DNA of 51,916 nt from Nonomuraea zeae (GCF_005889725.1 NZ_VCKX01000053.1:1-51916), one strand, 5' to 3'; positions 43,957 through 51,916 are shown, counted from the stretch's first letter. Made by a program: numbers and translations. Notes: generated by a model not told the origin, from the sequence alone.

Positions 43957-44657
43957 GCCATCACCCACCCTCCGTTGACTTCGATGGTCTGGCCGGTGAC
44001 GAAGGAGGCGTCCCGGCCGGCGAGGAAGGACACCACGGCGGCCAGCTCCTCGGGCTTGCCGCGCCGCTGGAGCGACTGCCGCTCCAGGACGAACCGCTCG
44101 TACGCCTCCGGATCGGCGTGGATCTCCTCGGCGGCGGTCGGGAAGGCGCCGGGGGAGACGCAGTTGACGCGGATCTCCTTCGGGCCGAGCTCGCGGGCCA
44201 GCGCCCGGGTGAGCGCCGCCGCCGCGCCCTTGGTGGCGACGTAGGCGGCCAGGTCGGACCAGCCGCCGTGCATGGTGATCGAGGCGATGTTGACGATCGC
44301 GCCGCCGCCCAGCTCGCTCATCTGCCCGGCCGCGTGCTGCGCCGCCAGCCAGTAGGCGCGCTGGTTGACCGCGTGGACGTGGTCGTACTCGGCCAGCGGC
44401 ACCTCGAGGAACGGCCTGGCGGGGTAGACGGCCGCGTTGTTGACGAGGATGCCCACCGGGCCGAGCCGCGCGGCCGTCTCGGCGAACGCGGCCTCGATCG
44501 CGGCCGGGTCGCGCAGATCCGTCTTCAGGTTGAGCGCGCCTTCGAGCGAGCCCGCGTCCAGGTCGAGTGCCGCCACCTGGTGGCCGTCGGCGGCCAGCCG
44601 GCGGACGATCGCCCTGCCGAGCGCGCCCGCCGCGCCCGTGACGAGCGCCGTGGTCAT
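43953..44657 (-). CDS. Short-chain dehydrogenase/reductase (SDR)
   Basis: A 234-residue NAD(P)-dependent oxidoreductase. The cofactor motif TGAAGALG is at residues 7-14, NNAA follows, catalytic Ser is in NIASITMHGG and YVATK gives the Tyr/Lys pair. Ends with FVTGQTIEVNGGWVMA. LALDLD after the second strand suggests NAD preference. ATG 44657 overlaps the upstream stop as ATGA and is preceded by GGAGAAAG; an in-frame ATG at 44669 is less likely. It likely oxidises a sugar or sugar lactone alongside the DUF4432 epimerase. Confidence 0.91.
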
Positions 44658-45694
44658 TGCTTTCTCCATTCCTTGTGCAGGTGCCTGAGCAGGTCGCGGG
44701 GATGGTCACCGGCGAGCAGCCCGTCGCGGATCAGCGCCGAGGACGTCTCCTGCAAGGCGATGTAGCCGGGGAAGCGCGGCCTGATCCAGGCGGCGTCCAT
44801 GGTCGCCCGGGTGCGGCGGTAGAAATCGCCGCTCTCCCAGGCGGCGCGGGCGGCGGGCTGCCCGCCGGTGGCCGGGAACAGCCCGGTCTGCACCGGCTCC
44901 GACAGCAGGCGGCGCAGGTGGGCGCGGACGGCGTCGCGGATCTCGCCGATGCGCCGCCCGGAGACAGCCAGCCCGGTGCCGCCGAGCACGCTCCCCGGCT
45001 CCCCGCCCGGCCAGGAGGGCGCGTCGGTGAAGGCCAGCGGGTAGGTGGCGTAGCCGTACACGAGGGGGCACCAGTCGGCCGCGCCGCGGGTGAGCGCGTC
45101 CAGCACGCCGATCGGGTTGAGCACGGAGAGCTCGCGGTCGGCCAGGGCCAGCAGCTCCGCCATGAGCTTCAGCGCCCGCGTCCCGGCCTCCTCGTCGAGG
45201 AAGTCGCCCGAGCACAGCGCGCTGTACATGAGGAACGCGTGCGGCCCGCCGAGGCACAGGGCCGGCCTCGTGCTCCTGGCGAAGTCCGGCAGCTCCGGCC
45301 ACGTCCCCGGCAGCCGCACGCCCGGGCGGGCGACGGCGACCTGGGTGGCCGCGTCGAGCGGCAGCGCCCACTGGCGGCCGTCCAGGTGATAGCTGTCGAA
45401 GCTGCGGCCGACCGAGCCGGCGCGCAGGCTCAGCAGCTCGGCCGGCTCGAACAGCTCGTCCATGGGCACGAGCGCGTCCACCGCCGCGCCCAGCCCGGGA
45501 TGGTCGATCACCAGCACGTCGTAGCGCCGGCACAGCTCCGCGATGGGCTCGGACTCGAACCCCTCCAGCGGTTGCCGGTCCCACTCGATCGGCTCGGGCA
45601 CGTCCCCGTATGGGTTCGCGCCGGCGAGGTCGAGCCGGGTCAGCTCGTCGAGCGGGGCGTAACCTCGGGGGTGGTCCCAGGTCAGTCCTCGCAT
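44654..45694 (-). CDS. Solute-binding-protein-like polypeptide without signal peptide
   Basis: A 346-residue protein resembling family-1 extracellular binding proteins (DVLVIDHPGLGAAVDALVPM, RQWALPLDAATQVAVARPG, then YATYPLAFTDAPSWPGG) but with no export signal; it begins MRGLTWDHPRGYAPL. ATG 45694 overlaps the CoA-transferase gene by 13 bases, so an upstream start with a signal is not available. A cytoplasmic binding protein in a CoA-dependent operon is odd: it may sense or hold a metabolite, or have become an enzyme. Binding-protein similarity is my reading of the pattern and is less firm than the other calls. Confidence 0.72.
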   Translation of the reverse strand: MRGLTWDHPRGYAPLDELTRLDLAGANPYGDVPEPIEWDRQPLEGFESEPIAELCRRYDVLVIDHPGLGAAVDALVPMDELFEPAELLSLRAGSVGRSFDSYHLDGRQWALPLDAATQVAVARPGVRLPGTWPELPDFARSTRPALCLGGPHAFLMYSALCSGDFLDEEAGTRALKLMAELLALADRELSVLNPIGVLDALTRGAADWCPLVYGYATYPLAFTDAPSWPGGEPGSVLGGTGLAVSGRRIGEIRDAVRAHLRRLLSEPVQTGLFPATGGQPAARAAWESGDFYRRTRATMDAAWIRPRFPGYIALQETSSALIRDGLLAGDHPRDLLRHLHKEWRKQ

Positions 45695-46872
45695 GCCAGC
45701 ACGCCCTCCGCGACCAGCTCGGCGGTGCGCTCGGCCGGGTAGCCGAGCTCTTCCAGCAGCTCCCTCGTGTGCTCGCCGACCAGCGGTGCGCCCATGCGGA
45801 CGGCCGGCGGGGCGGCGCTGAGCCCGTAGGGGAAGCCGGGCGTGGTGACGGTGCCCTCGCTGCGGTGGTCGTAGGTGACGAACGAGCCGTTGTGCCGCAC
45901 CTGCGGGTCGGCCACCAGGTCGGCGTAGCCGTACACGGGACCCGCCCACAGGTCGTGGCGGGCGCAGATCTCCAGCCACTCGGCCGTGGTGCGCTCGGGC
46001 AGCCGGCGGGCGACGATCGCGGTGATCTCGTCGCGCCTGGTGTGCCCGTCGGCGTCGCCGTCCATCCCGGCCAGCTCGGGCAGGTCGAACGCCACGGCCA
46101 GGGCGTCCAGCCTGGGCATGCCGAGCGCGATGTGGCCGTCCTTGGTGGCGAAGACGCCGTACGGGGCCCGGATGTAGGTGTGGCCGTGCGGCTCGCGCCC
46201 GCGCCGCTGCGGGACCCCGCCGACCGTGAAGATCGACAGCTCCTGCATCTGCACGGCGATGGCCGCGTCCAGCATGTTGACGCTCACCCGCTGGCCCTCG
46301 CCCGTGCGCTCGCGGTGCAGCAGCGCGGCCAGCGCGCCCTCGAACGCGCTGTAGGCGGTGATGGCGTCGATGGCGTACGTGCCGGCCGGCGCGGGCGGGT
46401 CGCCGTCGCGGCCGGTGCTGAGCATGGCCCCGCTCATGGCCTGCAGCAGCAGGTCCTGGCCTGGTCGCGACATGTACGGGCCGCTCTCGCCGTAGCCGGA
46501 CATGGAGACGTAGACGATGCGCGGGCTGAGCGCGCTGATCGTGTCGTAGTCCATGCCGAGCCGCTCGGCCACGCCCGGACGGTAGTTCTGCAGGAACACG
46601 TCGGCCGACGCGGCCAGCTTGTGGACGATGTCGCGGCCCTCGTCGGACTTGAGGTTCACGGCGAGGCTGCGCTTGTTGCGGTTGAGCGACAGGAACGAGG
46701 CGTTGACCCGGTTGCCGGTGGCGCCGCCCGCAGGGGCGTGCCGCTGCCACTCGCCGGTCACCGGCTCCACCTTGACCACGTCCGCGCCCAGGTCGCCCAG
46801 CCGCATGGCGGCCAGCGGCCCCGCCATCGCGATGGACAGGTCGATCACGCGGTAGCCGTCGAGAACGCCCAT
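45682..46872 (-). CDS. CaiB/BaiF family (class III) CoA-transferase
   Basis: A 396-residue enzyme that moves CoA between carboxylic acids. Starts MGVLDGYRVIDLSIAMAGPLAAMRLGDLGADVVKVEP, followed by LSLNRNKRSLAVNLK, and FLQNYRPGVAERLGMDY. The catalytic Asp is expected in GQDLLLQAMSGAM. ATG 46872 shares one base with the crotonase stop (TGATG). With the crotonase it forms a route that activates an acid to its CoA ester and hydrates or dehydrates it. Confidence 0.93.
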   Translation of the reverse strand: MGVLDGYRVIDLSIAMAGPLAAMRLGDLGADVVKVEPVTGEWQRHAPAGGATGNRVNASFLSLNRNKRSLAVNLKSDEGRDIVHKLAASADVFLQNYRPGVAERLGMDYDTISALSPRIVYVSMSGYGESGPYMSRPGQDLLLQAMSGAMLSTGRDGDPPAPAGTYAIDAITAYSAFEGALAALLHRERTGEGQRVSVNMLDAAIAVQMQELSIFTVGGVPQRRGREPHGHTYIRAPYGVFATKDGHIALGMPRLDALAVAFDLPELAGMDGDADGHTRRDEITAIVARRLPERTTAEWLEICARHDLWAGPVYGYADLVADPQVRHNGSFVTYDHRSEGTVTTPGFPYGLSAAPPAVRMGAPLVGEHTRELLEELGYPAERTAELVAEGVLACED

Positions 46873-47648
46873 CAGCGCCCCTCGAAGACGGGCTCGCGGC
46901 GCTCGGCGAAGGCGGCCCTGCCCTCGGCCGCGTCGGCGGTGGAGAAGCAGACCGTCTGGAGGTCGCGCTCGTACTGGATGGCCTGGTCGAGGGGCATCGA
47001 GTAGGCCGCCTTGAGGTTGGCCTTGGCCGTCTGCGCGGCGATCGGCGGCCGGGCGGCGATCCGCCCCGCCAGCTCCCGCGCGGCCTCGGTCAGCTCCTCC
47101 TGCGGGTACACGTCGGTGACGAGCCCCCAGGCCACGGCGCGCGCGGCGTCGATGGGGTCGCCGGTGAGCAGCATGGTGGCCGCGTTGCCCGGGCCGACCG
47201 CGTGCGCGAGCAGGGCCGACTGGCCGCTGCCGCCGATCCAGCCGAGCTTGATCTCCGGCGCGGCGAACGTCGCGGTGTCGGCGGCCAGCCGGATGTCGCA
47301 GGCCATGGCCAGCTCCAGGCCGCCGCCGTAGGCGTAGCCGTTGACGGCGGCGACGATGGGCGTGCGCAGGGCGCGGACCGCGTCGCCGTAGTCGCCGCGG
47401 TTGCGGAACTCCCACGGCGTGGCGTACTCGTCGAGCTCGCCGATGTCGCTGCCGACGCAGAACGAGCGCTCACCCGCACCGGTGAGCACGGCGGCGCGGA
47501 TGGCGGGGTCGGCGTCCACCCGGCTCAGGCAGGCGCGCAGCGCGGCGGCCATGTCGGGGGTGATGGCGTTGAGCTTGGCTGGTCTGTTGAGGGTCACGAC
47601 GGCCACGGGGCCGTCGACGTCGAGGAGGACGTCCAAGAAATCGCTCAT
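46872..47648 (-). CDS. Enoyl-CoA hydratase/isomerase (crotonase family)
   Basis: A 258-residue crotonase. VAVVTLNRPAKLNAI and GSDIGEL are conserved; the oxyanion segment is AYGGGLELAMACDIRLA with the first Glu, and FAAPEIKLGWIGGSG holds the second Glu. ATG 47648 is 17 bases after the GntR stop and has a weak ribosome site, so some read-through coupling is likely. Substrate unknown; a short hydroxy or unsaturated acyl-CoA from sugar-acid breakdown is a reasonable guess. Confidence 0.93.
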   Translation of the reverse strand: MSDFLDVLLDVDGPVAVVTLNRPAKLNAITPDMAAALRACLSRVDADPAIRAAVLTGAGERSFCVGSDIGELDEYATPWEFRNRGDYGDAVRALRTPIVAAVNGYAYGGGLELAMACDIRLAADTATFAAPEIKLGWIGGSGQSALLAHAVGPGNAATMLLTGDPIDAARAVAWGLVTDVYPQEELTEAARELAGRIAARPPIAAQTAKANLKAAYSMPLDQAIQYERDLQTVCFSTADAAEGRAAFAERREPVFEGR

Positions 47649-47665
47649 TTCTGGCAGCGGAGTCT

Positions 47666-48391
47666 CTAGCAGCAGAGTCGTACGTGTTGCTCGGCGTCGG
47701 TGCGGGCCACCTCGACCACCTCGCGCATGGCCTCCTCGGCCTTGCGGTGGTGGCGGCGCCTGATCGCCACGGCCACCCGCTCGTGGCCGGGCAGCGTTTC
47801 CTTGTTGTGCGCCACCGAGCGGGTGTGCACCTGGCGCACGGACCGCAGGGCGATGCTGATCATTTCGTAGATGTAGAGCAGCAGGTCGTTGTCGGCGGCG
47901 GCGAACACCGCCTTGTGGAAGGCCAGGTCGGCCTCGATGAACGGCTCGGGGTCGTCGGCGGTCGCGTACAGCGCGGCGAGGGCCTCGTCGATGCGCCGGA
48001 CCGCCACGGCGTCCGCCCGCTCGGCCGCGACCCTGGCCGCGCCGGGCTCCAGCGCGACCCGCAGGTCGGCCAGCACCCGGATGTCCCCTGAGTGCGGCTC
48101 GGGGACGAAACGCCAGGCCAGCACGTCGGCGTCGAGCAGGTTCCAGGACTCGCGGGGGCGCACGATGGTGCCCGCGCTCCTCCTGGTCTCCAGCAGGCCC
48201 TTGCCGGCCAGGACCTTCACGCCCTCCCGGACGGCGGAGCGGCCCACGCCCAGCTCTCCGACCAGCTCCTCCTCGATGGGGATGGACGTGCCGGGAGCCA
48301 GGGACCCGCTGACGATGCGGGCGCCGAGGGCCTGAACCACCTGGACATGCCGGGCGGCGTCCCTCTGGGGATCGGTTGCCACGCTCGGCAC
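47666..48391 (-). CDS. GntR-family regulator, FCD type
   Basis: A 241-residue regulator. The winged helix (residues ~18-80) includes GTSIPIEEELVGELGVGRSAVREGVKVLAGKGLLETRR. The FCD domain carries the metal-ligand pattern EADLAFHKAVFAAADND and later HERVAVAI...HHRKAEEAM. FCD regulators respond to sugar acids or other small acids. GTG 48391 is the first start and GTG 48382 the alternative; no ribosome site is visible, so the message may be leaderless. Two operator-like palindromes lie directly upstream (48424-48457), consistent with self-regulation. Confidence 0.92.
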   Translation of the reverse strand: MPSVATDPQRDAARHVQVVQALGARIVSGSLAPGTSIPIEEELVGELGVGRSAVREGVKVLAGKGLLETRRSAGTIVRPRESWNLLDADVLAWRFVPEPHSGDIRVLADLRVALEPGAARVAAERADAVAVRRIDEALAALYATADDPEPFIEADLAFHKAVFAAADNDLLLYIYEMISIALRSVRQVHTRSVAHNKETLPGHERVAVAIRRRHHRKAEEAMREVVEVARTDAEQHVRLCC

Positions 48392-48423
48392 GCTATCGGG
48401 CGGGTCCGGCTTTTCATAGACCT

Positions 48424-48457
48424 TTCATCCGATGAAGTTGGAATTTCATCAGATGAA
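48424..48457. promoter_or_regulatory. Paired operators TTCATC-N-GATGAA
   Basis: Two perfect palindromes, TTCATC-C-GATGAA (48424-48436) and TTCATC-A-GATGAA (48445-48457), with centres 21 bases apart (two helical turns). Typical of GntR-FCD dimers binding side by side; nearest to the regulator at 48391. Confidence 0.75.
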
Positions 48458-48484
48458 GTGACAAGCCCTTAACATTTCGCACAC

Positions 48485-48518
48485 TTGGTAGTACCTTTCC
48501 GACAAGTGGTACTACCAA
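48485..48518. promoter_or_regulatory. Inverted operator TTGGTAGTACC-N12-GGTACTACCAA
   Basis: A perfect 11-base inverted repeat (48485-48495 and 48508-48518). Each arm also contains the near-palindrome GGTAnTACC, and arm centres are 21 bases apart. It ends at the very start of the second GntR-FCD gene, so that protein probably controls itself and its operon. Confidence 0.75.
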
Positions 48519-48530
48519 TTGTCGTGCGAG

Positions 48531-49220
48531 GTGATCGACATCGGTACCGACCCCGTGTCCGACGCGCTCGCGGACCTGATCCGCGAGCTGGGCGAGGGCG
48601 GCCGGCTGCCCGCCGAGCGCGAGCTCGCCGAGCGGCTGGGCGTCAGCCGCACGGCGCTGCGCGACCGCCTGCAGCTCCTCGAAGGGCTCGGCGTGCTGCG
48701 CAGACGCCAGGGCTCCGGCACGTACGTCCAGCGCCTGGCCCCGCAGGGCCTGGAGTTCGCGCTCGACCTGGCGCTGTCGGCCAGCCACCTCAGCATCGAG
48801 TCCCTGCACTCGGTACGAGTCGCGCTGGAGCGCCAGGCCGCCAGGGAGGCGGCGCGCAAGGGCGACCCCGTCGCCATCGCCCACGTGGGCAAGGCCCTGG
48901 CCGACATGGAGGCCGCCGTCACCGGCGAGGACATCGACCGCGCCGACTTCGCCTTCCACCAGGCGCTGCTGCACGCCACGGGCAACGCCGCCCTGACCTT
49001 CTTCGCCGACGCGATGACCGGCGTGCTGTTCCGCGCCGTGCGGCAGCGCCGTGACCGGCTCAAGACCCACCCGCGCGACAAGGAGGTCTCGGTGGCGGCG
49101 CACCGGCCGCTCTACGAGGCGCTGCTCGCCGGCGACGAGAACGCCGCCGGCCAGGCCAGCGACGACCACTTCCAGGTCTGGCACGACCTGTTCACGCACC
49201 CCCGGATGGAGAGGCCATGA
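48531..49220 (+). CDS. GntR-family regulator, FCD type
   Basis: A 229-residue regulator from GTG 48531; TTG 48519, directly after the operator, would add four residues. Winged helix: [44 protein letters not shown] landmarks are [27 protein letters not shown] and [17 protein letters not shown] with DDH near the end. Its stop overlaps the next ATG (ATGA at 49217), so it is the first gene of the RuBisCO-like/kinase operon and likely senses an intermediate of that pathway. Confidence 0.92.
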   Translation: MIDIGTDPVSDALADLIRELGEGGRLPAERELAERLGVSRTALRDRLQLLEGLGVLRRRQGSGTYVQRLAPQGLEFALDLALSASHLSIESLHSVRVALERQAAREAARKGDPVAIAHVGKALADMEAAVTGEDIDRADFAFHQALLHATGNAALTFFADAMTGVLFRAVRQRRDRLKTHPRDKEVSVAAHRPLYEALLAGDENAAGQASDDHFQVWHDLFTHPRMERP

Positions 49221-49885
49221 CGAAGAGACTGGGACTGATCCACACCTCGGCGACGCTGGTCGAGGTGTTCGCGAAGCTGTGCGCCGAGCGGCTGCCCGGC
49301 GTCGAGACGTTCAACATCGTCGACGACAGCCTGATCAAGAACACCGTCGCGGCCGGCCGGCTCACGCCGCAGACCGCGCGCCGGGTCGCCGGGCACATCG
49401 GCTCCGCCGAGGCCGCCGGCGCCGACCACATCCTCGTGACCTGCTCCTCGATCGGCGCGGCGGTGGAGGCGGCCGAGCCGCTGACCGGCGTGCCGGTGAC
49501 GCGGGTCGACCGGCCGATGGCCGACCGGGCCGTCGCGCTCGGCCGCCGGATCGGCGTGCTCGCCACCCTGTCCACCACCCTCGACCCCACCGCCGACCTG
49601 GTACGCAGGCGCGCTGCCGCGGCCGGGGCGGAGATCGAGCTGACGGCCAGGCTGTGCGAGGGCGCGTTCGAGGCGCTGATGGGCGGCGACGCCGCGACCC
49701 ACGACGCCCGCGTGGCCGCGGCCCTCGCCGAGCTGGCCGCGGAGGTGGACGTCATCGTGCTGGCTCAGGCGTCGATGGCGCGCGTGGCCGGTACGGTCGA
49801 GGCGAAGGTCCCCATCCTGGCCAGCCCGCCGCTCGCCATGGACCACCTGGCGGACGAGCTCGGCCGCGAGCGGGCGGGCCGATGA
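49217..49885 (+). CDS. Asp/Glu/hydantoin racemase-family protein with one catalytic Cys
   Basis: A 222-residue protein of the Asp/Glu racemase superfamily. The first half has VTCSSIG with Cys76. In the second half the position that usually bears the second Cys reads LAQASM (residues ~182-187), so Cys is absent. Two-Cys members racemise; single-Cys members include arylmalonate decarboxylase-type and isomerase-type enzymes. A decarboxylase or isomerase of a sugar acid is therefore as likely as a racemase. ATGA overlaps link it to the regulator and to the RuBisCO-like gene. Confidence 0.85.
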   Translation: MTKRLGLIHTSATLVEVFAKLCAERLPGVETFNIVDDSLIKNTVAAGRLTPQTARRVAGHIGSAEAAGADHILVTCSSIGAAVEAAEPLTGVPVTRVDRPMADRAVALGRRIGVLATLSTTLDPTADLVRRRAAAAGAEIELTARLCEGAFEALMGGDAATHDARVAAALAELAAEVDVIVLAQASMARVAGTVEAKVPILASPPLAMDHLADELGRERAGR

Positions 49886-51150
49886 GCCCAGCGGCGTCCG
49901 AGGGGCGTGAGCTGACCGTCGCCACCTACCGCATCCTCACCCGGCTGCCGGTGGAGCAGGCGGTCGGCGCGATCGCGGGGGAGCAGAGCACCGGCACGTT
50001 CGTCAGCGTGCGCGGCGAGACCGACGAGCTGCGCGCCCGGCACAGCGCGGTGGTGCTGGAGCTCACGGAGACTCCCGTGCCCGACGCCGACGCCCTGCCG
50101 GGCACGCGGGGCGACGGGCCGCTCCGCGCGGGCCTGGTCAGGATCGGCTTCCCGCTGGAGAACACCGGGCCCTCGCTCACGAACCTGTTCCCGGTGGTCG
50201 CCGGCAACCTCTACGAGCTGCGCGAGCTGGCCGGGCTCAAGCTGGTGGACCTGGAGCTGCCCGCGGCCTTCGGGGAGGCGTACCTGCCGGCCCGCTTCGC
50301 CGTCGAGGGCACGCGGCGGCTGACCGGGCGGCCCGATGGCGTGCTGATCGGCACCATCGTCAAGCCGAACGTCGGCCTGCGCCCCGCCGACTACGTGGAG
50401 CTGGTGCGCGAGCTCGGGCTGGCCGGGGCCGACTTCATCAAGGACGACGAGGTCAACGGCGACTGCCCGCCCGCGCCGCTGCCGCAGCGGATCCGTGCGG
50501 TGACGGCCGCGCTCGACGAGGTGGAGCGGCGGACGGGGCGGCGGCCGATGTACGCCTTCAACATCAGCGACGAGCCCGACCGGATGCTGCGCAACCACGA
50601 CCTGGTGGTGGCGGCCGGGGGCACCTGCGTGATGGTCAACCTGAACGTCGTCGGCTTCCCGGCCGTCGCCATGCTGCGGCGGCACGCAAGGGTGCCCATC
50701 CACGCGCACGTGACCGGCATCGGTGCGCTGGCCCGGCATCCGGGGCTCGGGATCGGGCACCTGGCGTACCAGAAGCTGGCCCGGCTGACGGGGATCGACC
50801 ACCTGCACTGCGGCGGGTTCCACAGCAAGTTCTACGTCACGGACGACGAGGTGACGGCCATGGTGCGCGCGGTGCGCGAGCCGCTGCTCGGGGGCTTCGC
50901 GTGCCTGCCCGTGCTGTCGTCCGCCCAGTGGGCGGGGACCGCGCCGGTCGCGCTGGAGCGGACCGGCACCACCGACCTGCTCGTGCTGGCCGGGGGCGGG
51001 GTGCTCGGGCATCCGGACGGGCCGGCGGCGGGGATCACCAGCATCCGGCAGGCGTGGGCGGCGGCGGTGGCGGGGGTGCCGCTGCACGAGGTGGACGAGC
51101 CGGAGCTGGCCCGCGCCCTGGAGCACTTCGGCGGGCTGGTGCGCAGGTGA
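49882..51150 (+). CDS. RuBisCO-like protein (RLP), candidate 3-oxo-isoapionate-4-phosphate enzyme
   Basis: A 422-residue RuBisCO large-chain-fold protein. GTIVKPNVGL (residues 157-166) holds the Lys that matches catalytic Lys175, GADFIKDDEVNGD (182-194) keeps the Lys/Asp/Glu metal site, and HAHVTG (274-279) matches the phosphate-side His region. GGFHSKF follows in loop 6. No small-subunit gene or phosphoribulokinase is near, so carbon fixation is unlikely. RLPs next to DUF1537 kinases are known to decarboxylate or cleave 3-oxo-isoapionate 4-phosphate in D-apiose catabolism; here that is strong inference, helped by apiosidase-like genes in the window. ATGA overlap at the start. Confidence 0.9.
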   Translation: MSPAASEGRELTVATYRILTRLPVEQAVGAIAGEQSTGTFVSVRGETDELRARHSAVVLELTETPVPDADALPGTRGDGPLRAGLVRIGFPLENTGPSLTNLFPVVAGNLYELRELAGLKLVDLELPAAFGEAYLPARFAVEGTRRLTGRPDGVLIGTIVKPNVGLRPADYVELVRELGLAGADFIKDDEVNGDCPPAPLPQRIRAVTAALDEVERRTGRRPMYAFNISDEPDRMLRNHDLVVAAGGTCVMVNLNVVGFPAVAMLRRHARVPIHAHVTGIGALARHPGLGIGHLAYQKLARLTGIDHLHCGGFHSKFYVTDDEVTAMVRAVREPLLGGFACLPVLSSAQWAGTAPVALERTGTTDLLVLAGGGVLGHPDGPAAGITSIRQAWAAAVAGVPLHEVDEPELARALEHFGGLVRR

Positions 51151-51157
51151 GGCCGCG

Positions 51158-51916
51158 ATGACGCGCTTCGCCTTCGTCGCCGACGACTTCACGGGGGCGA
51201 CGGACGCGCTCTGGCAGTTCAGGCGGTTCGGCCTGACCGGCTCCCTGGTCACGGACGTGGCCGGCCTGCACGACCGGGACGACGTCATCGGCCTGGCCAC
51301 CACCGCCAGGACGTCGGGTGACCCGGCCGCCGTGGTGCTGCCGGCGTTCCGGGCGCTGGCGGAGCTGGGGCCGCTGGCCGTCCAGTACAAGGTCTGCTCC
51401 ACCTTCGACTCCTCCCCGTCGCGCGGGAGCATCGGCGCGGTCGTCGCGGCGCTGCACCGCGAGGGGCTGGCCCGCGGCCCGGTGCCGGTGCTGGCCGCGC
51501 AGCCGGAGCTGGGCCGCTACACGTGGTTCGCGACCCATTTCGTACGGGCTGGGGATGAGGTGCAGCGGCTCGACCGGTATCCGCCCATGCGCGATCACCC
51601 GGTCACTCCGGCGACCGAGGCCGACCTGCGGCTGCGGCTGGCCGAGCAGGGCGCGGGGTCCGTCGGCTGGCTGCCCGCGGATCCGGCGGAGGAGGCGTAC
51701 CTGGCGCGGGCGGGTGACGCGGCCTTCGTCGCGGACGCCATGACCGAGGAGCACGTACGCGCCCTGGGCCGGCTGCTGCTCTCCGGCGGATCGGGGGCGG
51801 GCCCGCTGTGGTGCGTCGGCTCCGGCGGCCTCAGCTACGCCCTCGCCTCCGCCTGCACCGCGAGACCGGCCTCCGGGCAGGGGACGGGCTGTCTGTTCTA
51901 CCCATCTTTCCCGCCG
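51158..51916 (+). CDS. DUF1537 four-carbon acid sugar kinase family protein (3' end beyond window)
   Basis: The first 253 codons of a kinase opening MTRFAFVADDFTGATDAL, the family hallmark. Further landmarks are VQYKVCSTFDSSPSRGSIG, VLAAQPELGRYTWFATHF, YPPMRDHPVTP and LWCVGSGGLSYALAS. The nucleotide-binding C-terminal half lies past the window. DUF1537 kinases phosphorylate acid sugars, including 3-oxo-isoapionate. ATG 51158 follows the RLP stop by 7 bases, so its product would feed the RLP directly. The last ~20 codons look less typical of the family; I cannot tell whether that is biology or edge effect. Confidence 0.88.
   Translation, partial: MTRFAFVADDFTGATDALWQFRRFGLTGSLVTDVAGLHDRDDVIGLATTARTSGDPAAVVLPAFRALAELGPLAVQYKVCSTFDSSPSRGSIGAVVAALHREGLARGPVPVLAAQPELGRYTWFATHFVRAGDEVQRLDRYPPMRDHPVTPATEADLRLRLAEQGAGSVGWLPADPAEEAYLARAGDAAFVADAMTEEHVRALGRLLLSGGSGAGPLWCVGSGGLSYALASACTARPASGQGTGCLFYPSFPP

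Noticed and set aside
44654..46750. A 698-residue start for the binding-protein-like gene
   Set aside because: The upstream 352 codons are a shadow of the CoA-transferase gene; ATG 45694 is the first start followed by a natural protein sequence.
49882..51150. Carbon-fixing RuBisCO
   Set aside because: No small subunit or phosphoribulokinase gene is near, the length and motifs fit RuBisCO-like proteins, and a DUF1537 kinase follows.
51840..51916. Frameshift in the DUF1537 gene near the right edge
   Set aside because: The last codons look atypical, but the frame stays open to the edge and the rest of the gene is not visible, so a frameshift cannot be claimed.

Overview
The window reads as a high-GC actinomycete chromosome. 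GC is roughly 70 percent, codons end mostly in G or C, GTG starts are common, genes are joined by ATGA/GTGA overlaps, several exported enzymes have Tat-type signals, and the CUT1 sugar transporter has no ATPase gene beside it. A Streptosporangiaceae-like genus is my inference, not something the sequence proves. No rRNA, tRNA, CRISPR array, prophage or intact insertion sequence was seen.

Almost the whole window is a plant cell wall pectin-utilisation region. (1) Positions 17498 to 1 (minus strand) form one very long coupled operon: exported PL1 pectate lyase, family-5 solute-binding lipoprotein, Dpp/Opp-type permeases and ATPases, two sialidase-fold proteins, an orphan family-1 binding protein, two DUF4038 (GH140 apiosidase-like) proteins, an (alpha/alpha)6-type protein, and a GH28 polygalacturonase cut by the window edge. 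Several of these enzymes lack signal peptides, which suggests that oligosaccharides are imported and then trimmed inside the cell. (2) Positions 22543 to 17768 (minus) encode a CE8 pectin methylesterase, an alpha/beta hydrolase, a nucleoside-hydrolase-like protein and a SorC-type sugar-sensing regulator. Three promoters (near 22.6, 19.85 and 17.64 kb) share a TTGAC[A/C]-17-hexamer layout with TGAATA/TATTCA-like sites at or just after the predicted start of transcription, so I propose one regulon under the SorC-type protein. A Pectate_lyase_3-fold protein is divergent at 22.8 kb. (3) Positions 24.2-27.3 kb hold three unrelated genes: a winged-helix/helicase-associated-like protein, a small hypothetical, and a beta-lactamase-family serine hydrolase.

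(4) Positions 37187 to 27837 (minus) form a second sugar operon: a CUT1 transporter, an uncharacterised (alpha/alpha)6-type protein, an RraA-family protein, and two tandem GH141-like beta-helix proteins. It ends in a strong hairpin. Divergent from it is a regulator fusing an IS630-transposase-like double helix-turn-helix to a GntR-FCD protein. (5) A GH95 enzyme (minus) is divergent from an aldo-keto reductase plus fuconolactonase-like amidohydrolase, which fits release and oxidation of L-fucose or L-galactose. (6) Positions 48391 to 42910 (minus) encode a GntR-FCD regulator, crotonase, CoA-transferase, a signal-less binding-protein-like polypeptide, an SDR and a DUF4432 epimerase. (7) Positions 48531 to the end (plus) encode another GntR-FCD regulator, an Asp/Glu-racemase-family protein, a RuBisCO-like protein and a DUF1537 kinase (cut by the edge). 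The last two families are the signature of D-apionate (apiose) catabolism.

Taken together, GH28, PL1, CE8, GH140-like, two GH141-like, GH95 and the RuBisCO-like/DUF1537 pair point to rhamnogalacturonan-II or another apiose- and fucose/galactose-decorated pectin as the substrate. A second striking feature is that rare TTA (bldA-type) leucine codons fall inside the signal peptide region of five exported or membrane-directed proteins. All functions are predictions from sequence.
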